Source of the DNA: Plecoglossus altivelis
Lineage: Eukaryota > Chordata > Actinopteri > Osmeriformes > Plecoglossidae
DNA length: 64,000 bases
Assembly: GCA_036571765.1 (NCBI GenBank)
Contig: BROE01000010.1
Location: forward strand, 13,035,057-13,099,056
Direction: 5' to 3'
Made by a program: the position numbers and the translations under genes
Part shown: positions 37,022 to 50,400 of the stretch, piece by piece
Numbering within the stretch: the stretch's first letter is position 1
Layout of the letters: each line of letters starts with the position of its first letter
The notes under the pieces: generated by a model
Seen by the model: the letters and a program-made list of their open reading frames with translations, nothing else
The model's database searches: none
Told to the model about the DNA's origin: nothing

Positions 37022-39939
37022 CAGTTAAGATGAAGAGTGAGTCCAGGGTTGAGGATCGGGTATAGCTGAATGATCTCTTGCTCCACTCAACCATTCAAAG
37101 CCCTTTCCCTCCCTCTCTTGGCCTTTATGCCACTCACATTAAAAATAGGCCTTTTCCTCAGCACACACCGCCCTCAGTTTCAGCCTCAACCCCAGCCTCA
37201 CCACTATTCCCAGCCCCAGTTCCAGACTCAATTCTTGGCCCAGCCCTGTCTATAGTCATGGGCCCATTCCATGTACCAGTACCCAGCCCTTGTCCCCAGG
37301 CATTGATGAATTCATAGTCCTAGTTCAAATCCCTATGCCTGTCCTAGCCCTAGCTACTGTTTTAATGACAGTCAAATTACGTTACCCTGCCCTCATCTTT
37401 AGCCTTCTGAGCGCTCCGCAGAATTTGAGTGTGTGAAGGAGGGAGAGAGAGAGAATGTGTTCAGAAGGTCCCATGCTTAGAAGTGGCAGGAACCTAGATA
37501 GTCTGGATCAGTCAGTGTTAAAACTAGGGGCACCAGCCTTTACAGTCACGGTGGCCCTTGAGCAAGGCATTCAAGCCCAAACACTTTAGAGGACCTGTAG
37601 TAGCACCTAGTCCAGAGGAGGGTGCAGACTGATGGAGTTAGCTATCTTTACCTTGTATCTCCTTTCTCTCTGTCTCTATCTCTCTCTCTCTTTCTTCCAC
37701 TCTCTTGCTGTCTGTTTCCCCCTGTTCCTTCCCCCTCTCTCTCTCTCTTACCCTCTTCAACTCAGTCTTCCTACATCTCTGTTTCTCTCTTGCTCTCTCT
37801 CTGCTCTTTGATAGGATTAGAACTGACTAGTTCATGGTAGAGTGCTCTGATGTAAAAATCGCACCCTTACACACATGCAGAAATACACACACTCACAGGG
37901 CAAACACACGTACACACACTCGCACTTTCACACATAACAGGATTAGAGGGGTAAGGATTAATCTCGGAGGAGGTGTCTGCTCAAACAGATTACATGAGCT
38001 TTGGGGAAGAGAGAAACCTCACCCCAGATCACGTGACCACAGGGCACACACACTTAGACAGATCCACCCGCCTACACTCCAAGAAATCAGAAGCAGTTGT
38101 TCCAATTCGATGTGATGAAGTTGAGGTGTGCTTGTTTCATCACACCAGATGGCCACCCGCCTCAAGGACTGTTTATTGTGTTCTATCGTCTGTAATCTGA
38201 CAACAATCAACCTGGAGGCTTTCCTGTTCCGTCCTGTAGGGGGAGCTACTGAGCCCATGCCGCTGCAGTGGGTCAGTGCGCTGTACCCATGAGCTCTGCC
38301 TCATCAAGTGGATCAGCGAGAGAGGGTCATGGAGCTGTGAGCTGTGCTACTACAAGTACCACGTCATCGCCATTAGCGCCAAGAACCCCCTTCAGGTGTG
38401 TGCATGTGAATGTCTGTGTGTAAGAGCCTCAGTTTTCATGTGTGTGTGAGAGAGAGTCTCTCTCTGTATATGTATGCGTGAGTCTCTGTGCACGTGTGTG
38501 TATGTCTTTGTAGGTGTGTGCGAGTCTCTGGTTGTGTGTGTATCCTGACCCTCTGTCCTCCGTGGGGTTCAGTGGCAGGCCATCTCCCTGACGGTGATAG
38601 AGAAGGTCCAGATTGCGGCGGCAGTGCTGGGGACCTTGTTCCTGGTGGCCAGCATTTCCTGGCTGGTGTGGTCCTCCATCAGCCCCTCAGCCCGATGGCA
38701 GCGCCAGGACCTGCTGTTCCAGATCTGTTACGCCATGTATGGATTCATGGACCTGGTCTGCATCGGTGAGGAGAAGGGCTTGAGCTGGGGTTGGGCCTGG
38801 GGCTAGATTTGAGGGTTTTGGCTAAAATTGGTCTGGGTTGGGGCTTGAGATGGGGATTTAGTTGGGGATGTGAGGCTAGAGATGGGATTTGGGCAAGTGT
38901 TGGGACTAGAACTGAGCTTGCAGTTGTGACCTGGGCTAGAGATGGAGCTGGATTGCTGCCAGAGATGTGGTAAGGGTTGGAGCGAGAGATGGGGCTGAGG
39001 TTTGGGCTAATGATGGAGGAGATAATCCCTGGCTGGAGCAAGGTTGGTGACAGAGGTAAAGGCTGATGGCAGAGGCTGTGAATGGGGTTGGTGGTGTAGT
39101 TAGGGAGGAAAAGAGTGAAGAAAATAGTGCAACTGAGGCTGAGGTTGATACTAATTTTAAGTGGCTCCTGGTGTCGAGACAGTCAATGATTGGGCACTCT
39201 ATGGAGTTAATAAACCTATCTGTTATACACACAAACGCACACACAAAAGCATGAGTGGGCCTTTTTACAATGTCCAAGTGAACAAACTAATCATGTCCTA
39301 CCCATGAATACTCATTTACACATGTCGATTCACACAAACACTTACGCACAAATCTCATCCTGCTTTCCTAAGTGGGGAGGACATAATTAAAAGATAAAGG
39401 TGTGTGTTTGTGTCTACAAGTCAGTGAGAGTCTATTTTGGTGTGCATGGTATGTCTGTCTAACTGTATTGGCAGGAGTGTTTGTGTGTGTGTAAATCCCA
39501 GAGTGAAGGTCGTGCAGCTGTTCCCTCTAGTAAACCCAACCATCATGTCTGGTGGCAGTGCCATCTCTGAGCTAGGAGACATGGCACTCTCTGTGTTGCA
39601 CACTAGGTAGTGTGTAGGTTATGTGGTACAATGAAGGACATTGCAGACATTGTGGTAAGTACACACCGGGACAACATACTGTAGGTAATATTATAAACAC
39701 ATTAAAGGACATAGTAGGTAGTGTGTTACATGCTCACCAAAGGACATACTAGATAGTGTGGGGATGAACCAGGACTGGGAAAATGCAAACAAAGATAGAA
39801 TGTTTTATGAGCAGATAGTTCCAGCAATAGAATGATTTGTGACACTGAGGAGAGACAGGTAATATAAGACTATCTCTAGGAAACAAGGGCTTTATGAATA
39901 GGCTTGATAGAGCCAGCTGCATCGCTTCAGCTGTAGTAG

Positions 39940-39997
<58 letters not shown>

Positions 39998-40886
39998 CAG
40001 AGTAAATCAATGGGAAAGTCCTCCAGAGCTCAGCGGTGATGTATGTCTTTCCTGGAGAGCACTGATGGGCTAAATGAATAACCCTTCAATGGAGGAAAGA
40101 AAAATGAGGAAAGTAAGGAGTAGGGAACAGAGGACAGGAGAGGGGGTAAAAGGAAAATAAAGACGAGAAGAGATAGAGGAGGTGTCATCTACCGCCAAAC
40201 ACATTAGCTAAACCTGCCAAACTGCAGACTCACCAACATACACACAGGGGTCACGTTACCAGGAAACAGAGAGGTCTTTCCCCTTCAAAGATTTGCCATT
40301 ATTTGAACTGTAAACAAGTTTTCTTCAAGTGTGTGTTTATGTTTGTGCCTCACCCCTCTTCCACTCCCCAGCTCTGATCATCCATGAGGGGCCTTCTGTA
40401 TTCCGCATCTTCAACCGCTGGCAGGCTGTTAACCAGCAGTGGAAGGTCCTAAATTACGATAAGACCAAAGACACGGAGGACCACCAGAAATACGGCCCCA
40501 CACCCAGGCCCCCGGCCCTGCCCAATCCTAGGAACACTTCCTCGTCTGGAGCAGGCCTCGGGGACGACCTGGTCTCCCCCTCCACCTCCTCCCTCATGGC
40601 TACCGTCGCCGCTCATGCCTTGGGCGCCACATCAACCGCCTCTACGGCAACCACGCAGGACTCTTTATTGGAACAGAGCAATGGACAGGCGTCGTCGTTA
40701 ACGGACCAGCGTCATCATCATCATCATCAACATTGCCCCTACAACCTCCTCCATCTGCTCAGCCATTTCAGGCAGCAGGCTCCCCGGGTCACACAGATCC
40801 AACCACAGGTCCTCACACAGGCCCAGATCCCAGCCGAGCCCAGCGAAGGCAGCCGAGAGCTGGTCATGAGAGTTACAACGGTCTGA
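35546..40886 (+). CDS. marchf4: marchf4 copy B, membrane RING-CH E3 ubiquitin ligase
   Basis: MARCHF4 is a Golgi/endosomal membrane E3 ligase that ubiquitinates surface proteins and lowers their display. Four exons, 35546-35998, 38240-38395, 38573-38765 and 40372-40886, encode 438 residues (human about 410). The start ATG gives MLLSFGVIVLCWG, an N-terminal hydrophobic segment. HQGKPKG and LFSDLKVFLF match the MARCHF4 N-terminus. The acidic SSSEDCSKEKF leads into the RING-CH domain (residues about 140-205): CRICFQGPEQ, CRCSGSVRCTHELC and CELCYYKYHVIAIS, with all C4HC3 ligands. Two membrane segments follow (AAAVLGTLFLVASISWLVW and the YAMYGFMDLVCIALI region), then IIHEGPSVFRIFNRWQAV and KVLNYDKTKD. 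The tail SRELVMRVTTV is a C-terminal PDZ-type end kept across MARCHF4/9. The HHHHHQHCPYNLLHLLSHF stretch also favours MARCHF4 over MARCHF9 or 11. This is the intact copy of the duplicated pair. Confidence 0.92.
39942..39990. repeat. (CA)24 microsatellite
   Basis: CA array in intron 3 of marchf4 copy B, absent at the homologous position of copy A. Confidence 0.95.
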
Positions 40887-40993
40887 AGCTCGGTTGAGGC
40901 CTAGTGGCTGTTTGCCGAACCAGGAGTGGAGAGTGTCAGACAATGGGTGTGGGGGTGGATTCTGTTTCCTGTGTTTGTAACGACAGATGATGT

Positions 40994-40999
40994 AATAAA
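40994..40999 (+). terminator. polyadenylation signal AATAAA, marchf4 copy B
   Basis: AATAAA about 110 bp after the stop codon, in the same context (GTAATAAAATACGTTTTCA) as copy A. Confidence 0.65.
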
Positions 41000-42618
41000 A
41001 TACGTTTTCATCTGTGGATATTAGGTTGGCAGGGTGTCTAACCAAGGTCTCCCCTCCTTCCTGCTTTCATGCTCATCTCTTCAGAGAAGTGAGTTAAAGT
41101 CTGTGATGGTCTCCATTGTCAATACTTGTTGTCTCTCTGTGTTGGTCTCCCTCTCTCTTTCCTGTGTTCTCTCCAGCATGCTCCTGACCTTATAGGCCTG
41201 AGATGTGGTGTGAAACTGAACCACTGGAAACAGGACACACTGTCCAAGCATCACTTTTTATTATTCAATTTCCAATTTTTTAATTATAACACTTCAAAAC
41301 AAAAAAAGCCACTGAATTCCCATCTGTCTCATTTTATTGTCAAATCATTTCAAGAGCCAAAAGTACAAAAATTGTTAAGTTGAAAACTGTTTCAATGGTC
41401 TTGCTTGCCTACAGACTCCCAAACCAACCCTTCAATCATATCACCTGACCCCTAGTAATAGGTGGTGTCAACCATTAGAAACCCACTCATTTGAGAAGAC
41501 CTGGACAGGTGTCAGCCACATGGAGAACGTGCTTTCATCAATCCCATCATGTTCAGAGCACAGCCCTGATTACAGCTCTGCTCCACATTCATTCATCTCT
41601 ACCCAGAATCGTGTGAATAACATTGCTACATGTACACAGAGGAAGCTAAATGGGCTACACAACCTCGCTACTCCCTGCAACCCACACACACACACATCAT
41701 TGGAACCCCTTATGTGATTCATTATCAGAGAACTGGCAGAGCAGAGGAGTGTAAAAGGTAACCCAACGTCCAATTTTCTCTCACCCCTCCCATCTTCACA
41801 AACAGCAGAGTAACGTTTGGGCTAGGTCCTGATAGGGCCAGGCCACATCCAATTCAGACCAGGGGTGTGTGTTTGGGTAGGAGCCTTTTAAAATCCAATT
41901 ATGTCCCAAAAATGTACAAATATATAATCAGACATATTGAAAGTGAAACACAAACACAACCCCCACCTCTGTCAGTGGTGTTTATTAGGTCAGATATTTT
42001 AAGGCAAAGACTTCCTTGTAAATGGAGTCAACATTCAGCTATGGGTGTTGTGTACTAAGGGTTCTAACATACGTTAAATTGAAATGCAAAGAGCAGGACT
42101 GGGATCAGTTCAATTCAGGTTTCACCTAAATGCTGTAAATAACAGAAATGTCTATGCATACAGCTATATTGTGAGTTAACTAGTACGATATAATGGTAGT
42201 CTTCCTTTAAAGCAAGCTGCCTAGAGACAATGATAGATTTTATTCCTGAATTGATGGAGTTCAAATTGAACCGATCCCAGTCAGGAGTTTACCGTAACAG
42301 TTCAACATGGGACACGTGGTATGATACAACATGCTTCCCACATGAGACCTTCTTCTTTGAGGGTGAAGGCACAAGAAAGCATCCTAGTTATTGGAGAGCT
42401 GTACAAGCTCCCAGCCAATCCTGTAGCTTGATACTAGGGGGTGGGAGTACCAAAGTAAATAACCCAAAACAACAAGGGAGAAAAAACTAATAGGGAATGT
42501 TGTGTCTAGTCTACTCATGTCTTTCTGTCCCTTAGCCTATTCCTCTGTCCTCCACTTCCTGTTGAGGTCTTTGTCATCCTGGACCCAGGTGGTCATGATG
42601 TCATAGGTCAGGGGTCAT
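41000..42618. other. intergenic and pcca 3' UTR
   Basis: Space between convergent marchf4-B (plus) and pcca (minus). The right-hand part, about 42250-42618, is conserved with 26080-26404 in block A and likely represents pcca 3' UTR. No ORF with recognisable content. Confidence 0.45.
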
Positions 42619-44467
42619 CTACTCCAGCTCTACCAGCAAGTCTCCCTCTCCTACAGTCTCTCCAGGCTTACAATGGACACTCTTCACCTAGCATGAGGCA
42701 AACATAACATCAACATAATCAACAACAACGGTAACAACAAAATGTATGGCTCGATGGCGGAGTGTTTGATTGTAGATCAACAGGTTGCATGAATACATTA
42801 TATCATCTTCGGTGAGGTTAGGGTTACCTTGGCAGTCTTGGCAGCAGTCATGCTGTTCTGCATTTTCATGGCCTCAATCACACAGATCTCCTGGCCTTCA
42901 GCCACCTGGGAAACATCAACATGATAGAAACAGGCTCAGTTGAGGAACATCAACCTGATAGAACGTGGCTCAGTTGAGGACCATCAACATTATAGAACCT
43001 GGCTCAATTGACAAACATCAATCTCACGTGGACATCAGACAGGCCTTGAGCCAGTCATCAGGACAGCAGACATGGCCATTTTAGCAGGCGCCACAATACA
43101 CATGTAATATTCATACCAAAAGCCCGCTCCATTACTGTCTTTGTATGTGTGCCACCAAGCGTAAAGGAAAAGTGTGTGTTCAAATGTGCATAAGTAGGAG
43201 GAAGAGAAAGCCTGGGTGTGGGTGTATATGTGTTTCTCAGATGTGCATTGATTTTGGTCAAGGCTTACTCTGGATTTACTGTACCCTCTGGACAGACGAT
43301 ACAGTCCAATGTACAGGTATAAAATTGATATGTGGCCTGTTGACAAGTGGCCAGTGCATGTGTGTTTATAGCATATAACCTGCGACATGTGTTCTTAGCA
43401 TGTGAGAATGCATGTGAGAATATGTATTTGTTCTCACCGTGTCTCCTGGCTTGACGGAAACGGCAACAACTGAACCGGGCATGGGTGAGCGCAGGATGCT
43501 GCTGGTGTCTTCTGGAACCTTCTCCGGCATGTAAGAACTTAACATGGCTGCCTGCTTACTTAACACGCGCACCTTGAACTGCAAACACACGAGCGTGCAC
43601 GAGTAAAGGAGTTACTTATACTGTCCACAAGATGGCAGTAACAACACACACACACACACACAACCCGCCAGTTCATCCATCTAACTTTGCTTGTACACTA
43701 TGAAGCAAATCATTAATTGGCTGTTTCAATTAAAAGTGGGCTGTTCTGAGTGGATTGCCCTTGCCTCGTTGAGTTTTGGCTGGATGCTAATTAGAACAAG
43801 GAGACTACTCCGAGTTAGGAACTTAGAAGGAGAGAGCACACCTGTGTGTGTGAATTGTGATGACTTCTGAACTTTGTCAGAGCTTGGTTCTCCACAGCGG
43901 AAAATTCCCCAACCCCCTTTCTCATAACATGAACATAACTCACTCCTCTTCTCCCCTAGTCCAGGATGAGGTGACCTGCTGTGCTCCTGAATCAGAACTC
44001 GTCAAGGGACAACTCAACAACCAACAGGGGAAACCCACGCTTTCCAGGAATTCATTCGAGGATGCCTCACAGCAATTTAGAGACACGTCCGCATACAAAT
44101 ATAGCAACAAGAGAGCGTGTGTGTATGTGTGTGTGTGCATCACCCCAAGTCAAGAAGGGAGAGAAGGAGGAAGATCCTGACAGCTGTTTTCCACAACAGA
44201 TGACAAGACACACACAGGCACACACACACAAGAATAGCCGGAAGCCATTGAGCAGTCCATTAAAGAGTGACTGCTCTGATCTGACCAGGAGGGGGCCTTT
44301 TTTTACACATGCCAGTCTCAACCTCTGACCTCACTTCCTGTTCCTGCTTCCTACACCTAATGTGGGGTTCGAGAGAGGGACTTTGTTGTTGTTGAGCTGT
44401 GACAGAGCACTGAATCTATGGGCTTTACCATGTACGCACGCACGCACGCACGCACGCACACACGCAC

Positions 44468-44498
<31 letters not shown>

Positions 44499-47400
44499 AA
44501 GACTGACCGAGGTTCCCAGGAACTGCAGGGTGATCTCTCCTGAAGCATTTCTGGACAGACACTGCAGCAATAATAGTTGAGACAGACACACAGAATGAGA
44601 GACACAAGGAGAGGGAGAGGGACAGAGAGAAACAGGAAAGAAAGACGAAGAAACATTGAGCAGCATATGCAACAATTCCTAAACTATTAATGCTCAACTG
44701 TGATCTGTTTGAGTGGTCCCAGTAGAGTGCAAATACATTCGTTTTTTTCTCTGAACTCAAACAACGGAAATATTCAAACTTACATCAATCACGTTTATTA
44801 CAGTATTAAAAGTGTGTTTTGGTGGCTAAATAAAAAATACAAGCTAAATAATACCCTGGGATTTGGTATTTTGGACCGACACGCTAAATGGTGAGGTACC
44901 TCTCAGTATGGCCGTTAAGAGACTGTGTGTTTATGTACACGTGAGTGTTACCTGCAGGACCCGGGTGGTGCCATTGATAGTGATGGGGAGCAGAGGGGAG
45001 GCTAGGTTCCACTCCCCTGCCACCTCCACCTTCTCTCCCGCCACCTCCACCTGGAGGAGGGACACAGACTGGTTATCATGCCTTCTCCTCCTCTTCCCTC
45101 TTTTCCCTCTGAGTGACATCATTCATGAACAGTTACAGAGTACATAAGGAGAGGGGAGGGGCAGGGTTGAGGAGGGTGTACTTTTCCCCCCTTAAACCAG
45201 TTGAGAAAACAAATTCAAAGATGGAGGAGGTTTAATTGGGTATGGGGTGTAGAGGCAGGGGGTTGTATACTGCTACTGTGTGTGTGTAGGGGGGCGGGGG
45301 TTGCTGATGCAGGTGTCTAAACGTCCAGCAACTAAGTCAGACCCCCCCCCCCTCCGTTCCTGCTGCATCCAGGCCCCTCACTGAGTTAGATGCCTATACG
45401 ATTACATAGAGATGGGTGTGTGTGTGCGTGTGCACCTGCTTGTACTCACAGTGTAATTGGTCCCTGACCGCGACACAGCCACAGTATGTGTCTCTCCCCC
45501 CACCTCCACACACAGCTCCCACTGGCGACGCTCCTGGGGTGTGGTGGACACCCTGTAACACACACACACACACACACTTCAGTCAAAAAGAAACATTTGA
45601 AGGTATGTCAATCATTTTTCATTCAGTCCTTGTTCCCTCCTTTCACTTCTCACGCTCCATCTCCCCTTCTGCTCCTGTCTCCTTCCCCTTCTCCCCCACA
45701 TTCTTTCCCCCCCTCTACTCTTCTTCTACCCCTCCTCCCTTCTTTCTCTTCTCCTTCTTCATCTCCACTCTTCTCCTCCTACCTGAGGTTACCCAGAAAC
45801 TTCTGGGCGCGTATCTGGGCAGCGACGTAGAGAGAGGAGGCAGCAGCTAGGAGCTCCCTACGCCCCTCCTCTGTAAGCTGGTGACCTTTGAACCCGTCGG
45901 GGTAGACCTCGGGCAGGAAGTTGGTGCTGATATCCCCGGAGATGAAGCGGGGGTGTGTGATGATCTCTCTGAGTAGGGGGATGTTGTGGGTCACACCTGG
46001 GGGCGACAGAGGGGTTTAAAAGAAGACAACAGCAAAGTGTGTGTGTGGTCTTGCTTACCCACACTTGTGGGGACCAAATATCCACATAAGGGATTGAAGT
46101 ATATTGAAATGTAAAAACATGACCTTGTGGCTCCCTTTTTCTGGGACTCCTACCTTCAAATACTTGTTTCATAGGGTTTCAGGGTTCAAATTACATTAAG
46201 TGGTACATTTATGGGCTAGGGGTTAGAGGTAACCTGACTCTAAATGGCCCCACTAGGATAGAAAAACAAACCTGTGTGTGTGTGCACGTGTGTGAACATG
46301 CCTCACCTCGGATAACATAGTTGTCTAGAGCATCCTGCATTCTGCTCAGGGCCTCCCCTCTTGTTGCACCGTATGTCACCAGCTACAGAGAGCACAGAGG
46401 GACAATCCCAAAAACTCAAACACTTTGATACCCTGGAACTGACACAAGAACGCATATGAACTAGCCAACCAGTGTGTTTGATACACTGTGAGGATGCTAT
46501 TGGCTGACCTTGGAGATCATGGGGTCATAGTATATGCTGATGTCACTTCCTTCTTGGATGCCACTGTCCACTCTTACCTGTGAGACATGAGGTTGAGAAG
46601 GGCCAATCAGAGAACTAGAATAAAAAACAATGCTATCATGTAGAGTAAGGAACAGGAAGTACTAATAGCTTGACTATGGTGGATTTGGGACAACAACAAC
46701 AAACTGTAATGTGAGGTCGTAAAGCTGACAGGAAGTCCACATGAGGTCCTAATGCTGTTTGTTGTCTTTGGCTAGCTTCAAAGACACACACACACCCAAC
46801 TCCAGCAGCCTACAGTAGCTATACATGTCTAAAGTCACCATTCTTTCCTAGTACACTACGAGACCACACTCTAGCGCTGTGTGTGGATGATCCAGCGTGT
46901 ACGATTCAGTGTTTGTGCATGTGTATGATCCTGTATATGTGTAAGAATTACATTGCTGAGGTTCAGGGGCTCCTGATACCGTGAAAGGCGTCCAATGGAG
47001 GGAAGACCGAATGATTTGTAGGGGTCCTGGAGAGAGAGACAGGGAGGTAGAGAGGCAGGCAGGTAGAGAGGCAGGGAGGTAGAGAGGCAGGAAGGAAGAG
47101 AGGGAGGGAGCGAGCCCAGGAGGTATACAACCAGGGAAGTAGAGAGGCAGGAAGGAGAAAGGCAGGGACGTAGAGAGAAAGAAAAAGAGAGAGTACGGTG
47201 ATTTAAAGATGATTGTCTATTTCATACAAGGTAGTATGTATGTGTGTGTATGTACCTCAGCATAGACCCTGCTCTCGATGGCCCAGCCATTGATGGGAAT
47301 GTCCTCTTGCTTGTGAAGTAGCGGGTAACCCTTAGCAACACGGATCATTTGCTGGACCAGGTCCAATCCTGTGATACACTCTGTAATTGGATGCTCCACC

Positions 47401-50400
47401 TGGGGGAGGAGCGGTGTTCGTCAGCCAATCGGATCAGAGTCCCCCAGATCATCATACACGTCAACGCAAGCAGACCCAGCTACCTGGAGCCGCGTGTTCA
47501 TTTCCAGGAAGTAGAAGTTCTTTGCGGAGTCTACCAGGAACTCTACAGTTCCTGCTGAGGAGTACTGGACAGCCTTGGCCAGGGACACAGCCTGCTCCCC
47601 CATCGCCCTGCGTGTCTCCGCATCCAGGAACATACTGCACACACACACGCACACACACACACGTTTGTTTTTCTGTCCTAGTGGAGCCCAGCCATTCAGC
47701 ATTGTGTTCCGCTAACCTCTGACTTCTAACCCCTAATGCTAACTTTAACCCTTCACGTAATTCTAACATGAAATACCCATACTGTATCACCCCACCCCTC
47801 CCCCCAAAAAAGCTTTGGAAGTTATAGGGCCCTGCAACAAAGCCCTACAAGATCAAGTTTTTCATGTTTCACTAAACATATGAGGAAATACAGTCACCAT
47901 AACAGTTTTTAAAAGAAGACCACATACACACACAAGCTATAAAATCCCTCCTAAACAGACAGGGTGTATTTGCTGAATGTAGGAAGGTGGAGGTCAGGGT
48001 GAAGATGCTGACCTAGGGGCCTCCTCCACCACCTTCTGGTTCCTTCTCTGGATGGAACATTCCCTCTCGTTCAACCACAGGGCGTTACCATGCTTATCAG
48101 CCAGCACCTGAACACACACATATACACATTCATGATTTATCATCATCGCCATCCAAAACACAAGCGCGCACAAGCGCGCACAAGCGCGCACACACCTGAT
48201 ATAAGACAGATGAAAAAAAAAAAAGAGAAATGCAGGGAAACAACAGGAGAGAAAAAGAGAGCGAGAATGAGAGAGAGGTAGAGAAAGAGAGAGAGAAAGA
48301 AAATGGGGGAGGGGAAGATAGAGTCTAGAACCCCCCAGTTGGCTGAGAAGAAGAGGCGGGAGGCGAGCGCACCTGGATCTCAATGTGTCGGGGGTTATCA
48401 ATGTACTTCTCAATGAGAAGACGATCATCTCCGAAGCTGGACGCTGCTTCCTGGGAGGAGAAGCGAAACCCTTCCCTGCAGGGGGGTTCCGTGTGGGGTG
48501 GGGGAGAAGTAGGGGTGTGCGTGTGTGAAAAAGGGAAGAGCAGGTAAGGGAAAAAAGTATTAAAAAGGGCTCTTTACAGTTGCCTCATGATAATTCCGTC
48601 ATTATACCAGGAAGAACACAGGACTAAGTATTAAAGCTAAACATGCTCCCACAGCAATGCCCCCAATCTGCAGTACCCCTCCACCTCTTATAATCACTCA
48701 CTATCTCTCTCCCTCTGATCTCCCTGTCTCTATAGTCTCGCTGTAAAAGTAGAGGGAAATCCCATTAGCTTGTGATTAGCTATGTGTGTGTTATCTTGCC
48801 AGACTTCAGCGCTAAAGCCCTTCAGAGACAAGTCGATGAGATAGTGATACAGATCCACATCAGCGCTGACTACAATACTACACAGAGGGTGACAGAGAGA
48901 GATAGCGATGGAGATAGAGAGAGCTAGTCAAAAGGGACAAAGATGTTGGTCAAAGTGAATGTCTGAGGGGACAGGGTTTTCGTGAGTGGGTCAGCTGTGA
49001 GGAGTGGTTTGTGAAACGTGCCTCGCTGGTGGAGAGATTGAGAGGTGGGAAGGAAGGTGGAGAGAGAGACAAAGTAAGAAGAAAAATAAGTAGAAAAAAG
49101 TAAAGAGAAAGTAAGAGAGAGAAAGACAGGGAAAGAGAGGAGAGTGAGTGAGTGAGTGAGTGAGTGAGTGAGGGTGAGGGGAGAGAGAGGTAGGAAGACC
49201 TGGTCTCTTCATCATTCCAGGAGATCCTCATGCCCTTCCCTCCACCTCCTGCTGATGCCTTGATCATCACTGGGTAGCCTGGAGAAACATGTACAACTAG
49301 AAGTACAGCACACACACTGAGGCCCCACCACCTTTACATACACACATCAGAATCCCAACGTTTTGCACAAACACACACACAGAGCCCTGCCACAATCTTT
49401 CACACATATAGGCCCCCTTCTAGCCACACGCAGTGTCATCCACACCAACTCATAACATACAGAACACACACACCAGCACACTTACCGATCTCCCTTGCTA
49501 TCTGCACAGCCTCCTCCACGGTCTACAACACAACACAGGAAAAACACAGTCCTGGTTACCAACTATCATATCGAGGAGACATGAAGGGTTAACAACAGAC
49601 AATGTCCAGAACAGGCTCTGTAGAGTCAATTGTGAAGTCATGAAGATTACCAGCTGTAGCCAGCAGAGGGACCACTCTCCCCAAATTATAACTTTTTGAG
49701 GGGAGAGGATTTTTAAGGATGACATTTCCATGTCCTTTGGTCATTGGAGATGTGGGGGAGGGGGTTCTCTCACCTAGCCCCTAAATAAGCCTTTTCTGAC
49801 GTGTGTGTGACACAAACACTCTCGTTGTGTGTTGCTCGTTGTGCTGTGCTGTTGAGCATGCTTATCTAGACCCAGAGGTGCTGGCCTGCCTATCTATTCG
49901 CCCCCCTGTGGTATCTAGATCAGACCCCTCCCCACCGAGGATGGCTGATTTAAGCCCTGGGCAGTCCCACAGAGGTGAGAATTAGGGAGGAGAGGGGGAT
50001 ATGATGAATGATGAAGGAGAGAACAGAAGAAGTGAAGTGAAGTGACGTATTGTCAAGTATGGTTACCCATACTCGAAATTTACCTCTGCATTTAACCCAT
50101 CCAAGTGCACACACAGCAGTGAGTAGTGGGCAACCGCACGCACACACAGTGAACCTACACCCGGAGCAGTGGGCAGCTATTGCTCCAGCGCCCGGGAAGC
50201 AATTAGGGGTTCGGTGCCTTGCTCAAGGGCACCTCAGTCATGGTATCAAAGGCAGAGAGAGTACCGTTTATTCACAATCCCCACCTTCAATTCCTGCCTG
50301 TGCGAGAATCGAACCAGCAACTTGAAGGTTACAAACCCGACTCCCTAACCATTAGGCCACGACTTCCCACTACAGTTAGGAAGTTAGGAGGGAACAGCAG

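Larger units (their letters stand above)
27365..43985. repeat. tandem segmental duplication, block B
   Basis: Second copy of the block described at 8325-26975, in direct orientation and separated from it by about 390 bp. It carries the truncated vps8 5' end, the intact marchf4 and the genuine 3' end of pcca. It lacks the block A LINE, the three LTR-like elements and the small membrane-protein gene. It has its own LINE fragments and a longer first marchf4 intron. The left edge falls in sequence matching the vps8 intron between the 7896-8049 and 8687-8754 exons. The right edge is inside the pcca intron between the 44508-44561 and 43438-43578 exons. Confidence 0.88.

Noticed and set aside
44331..44760. 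Overlapping Cys/Val-rich minus-strand ORFs
   Set aside because: Caused by CA/ACGC microsatellites around the pcca exon 44508-44561, which reads in only one of those frames.
48960..49190. Ser/Leu-rich minus-strand ORF next to a (GAGT)n repeat
   Set aside because: Low-complexity intron sequence beside the pcca exon at 49200-49278.
50040..50372. Possible functional tRNA gene because of A and B boxes on the minus strand
   Set aside because: The tRNA-like head cannot fold into a complete acceptor stem as I read it and is fused to a SINE body and tail; it is a retroposon.
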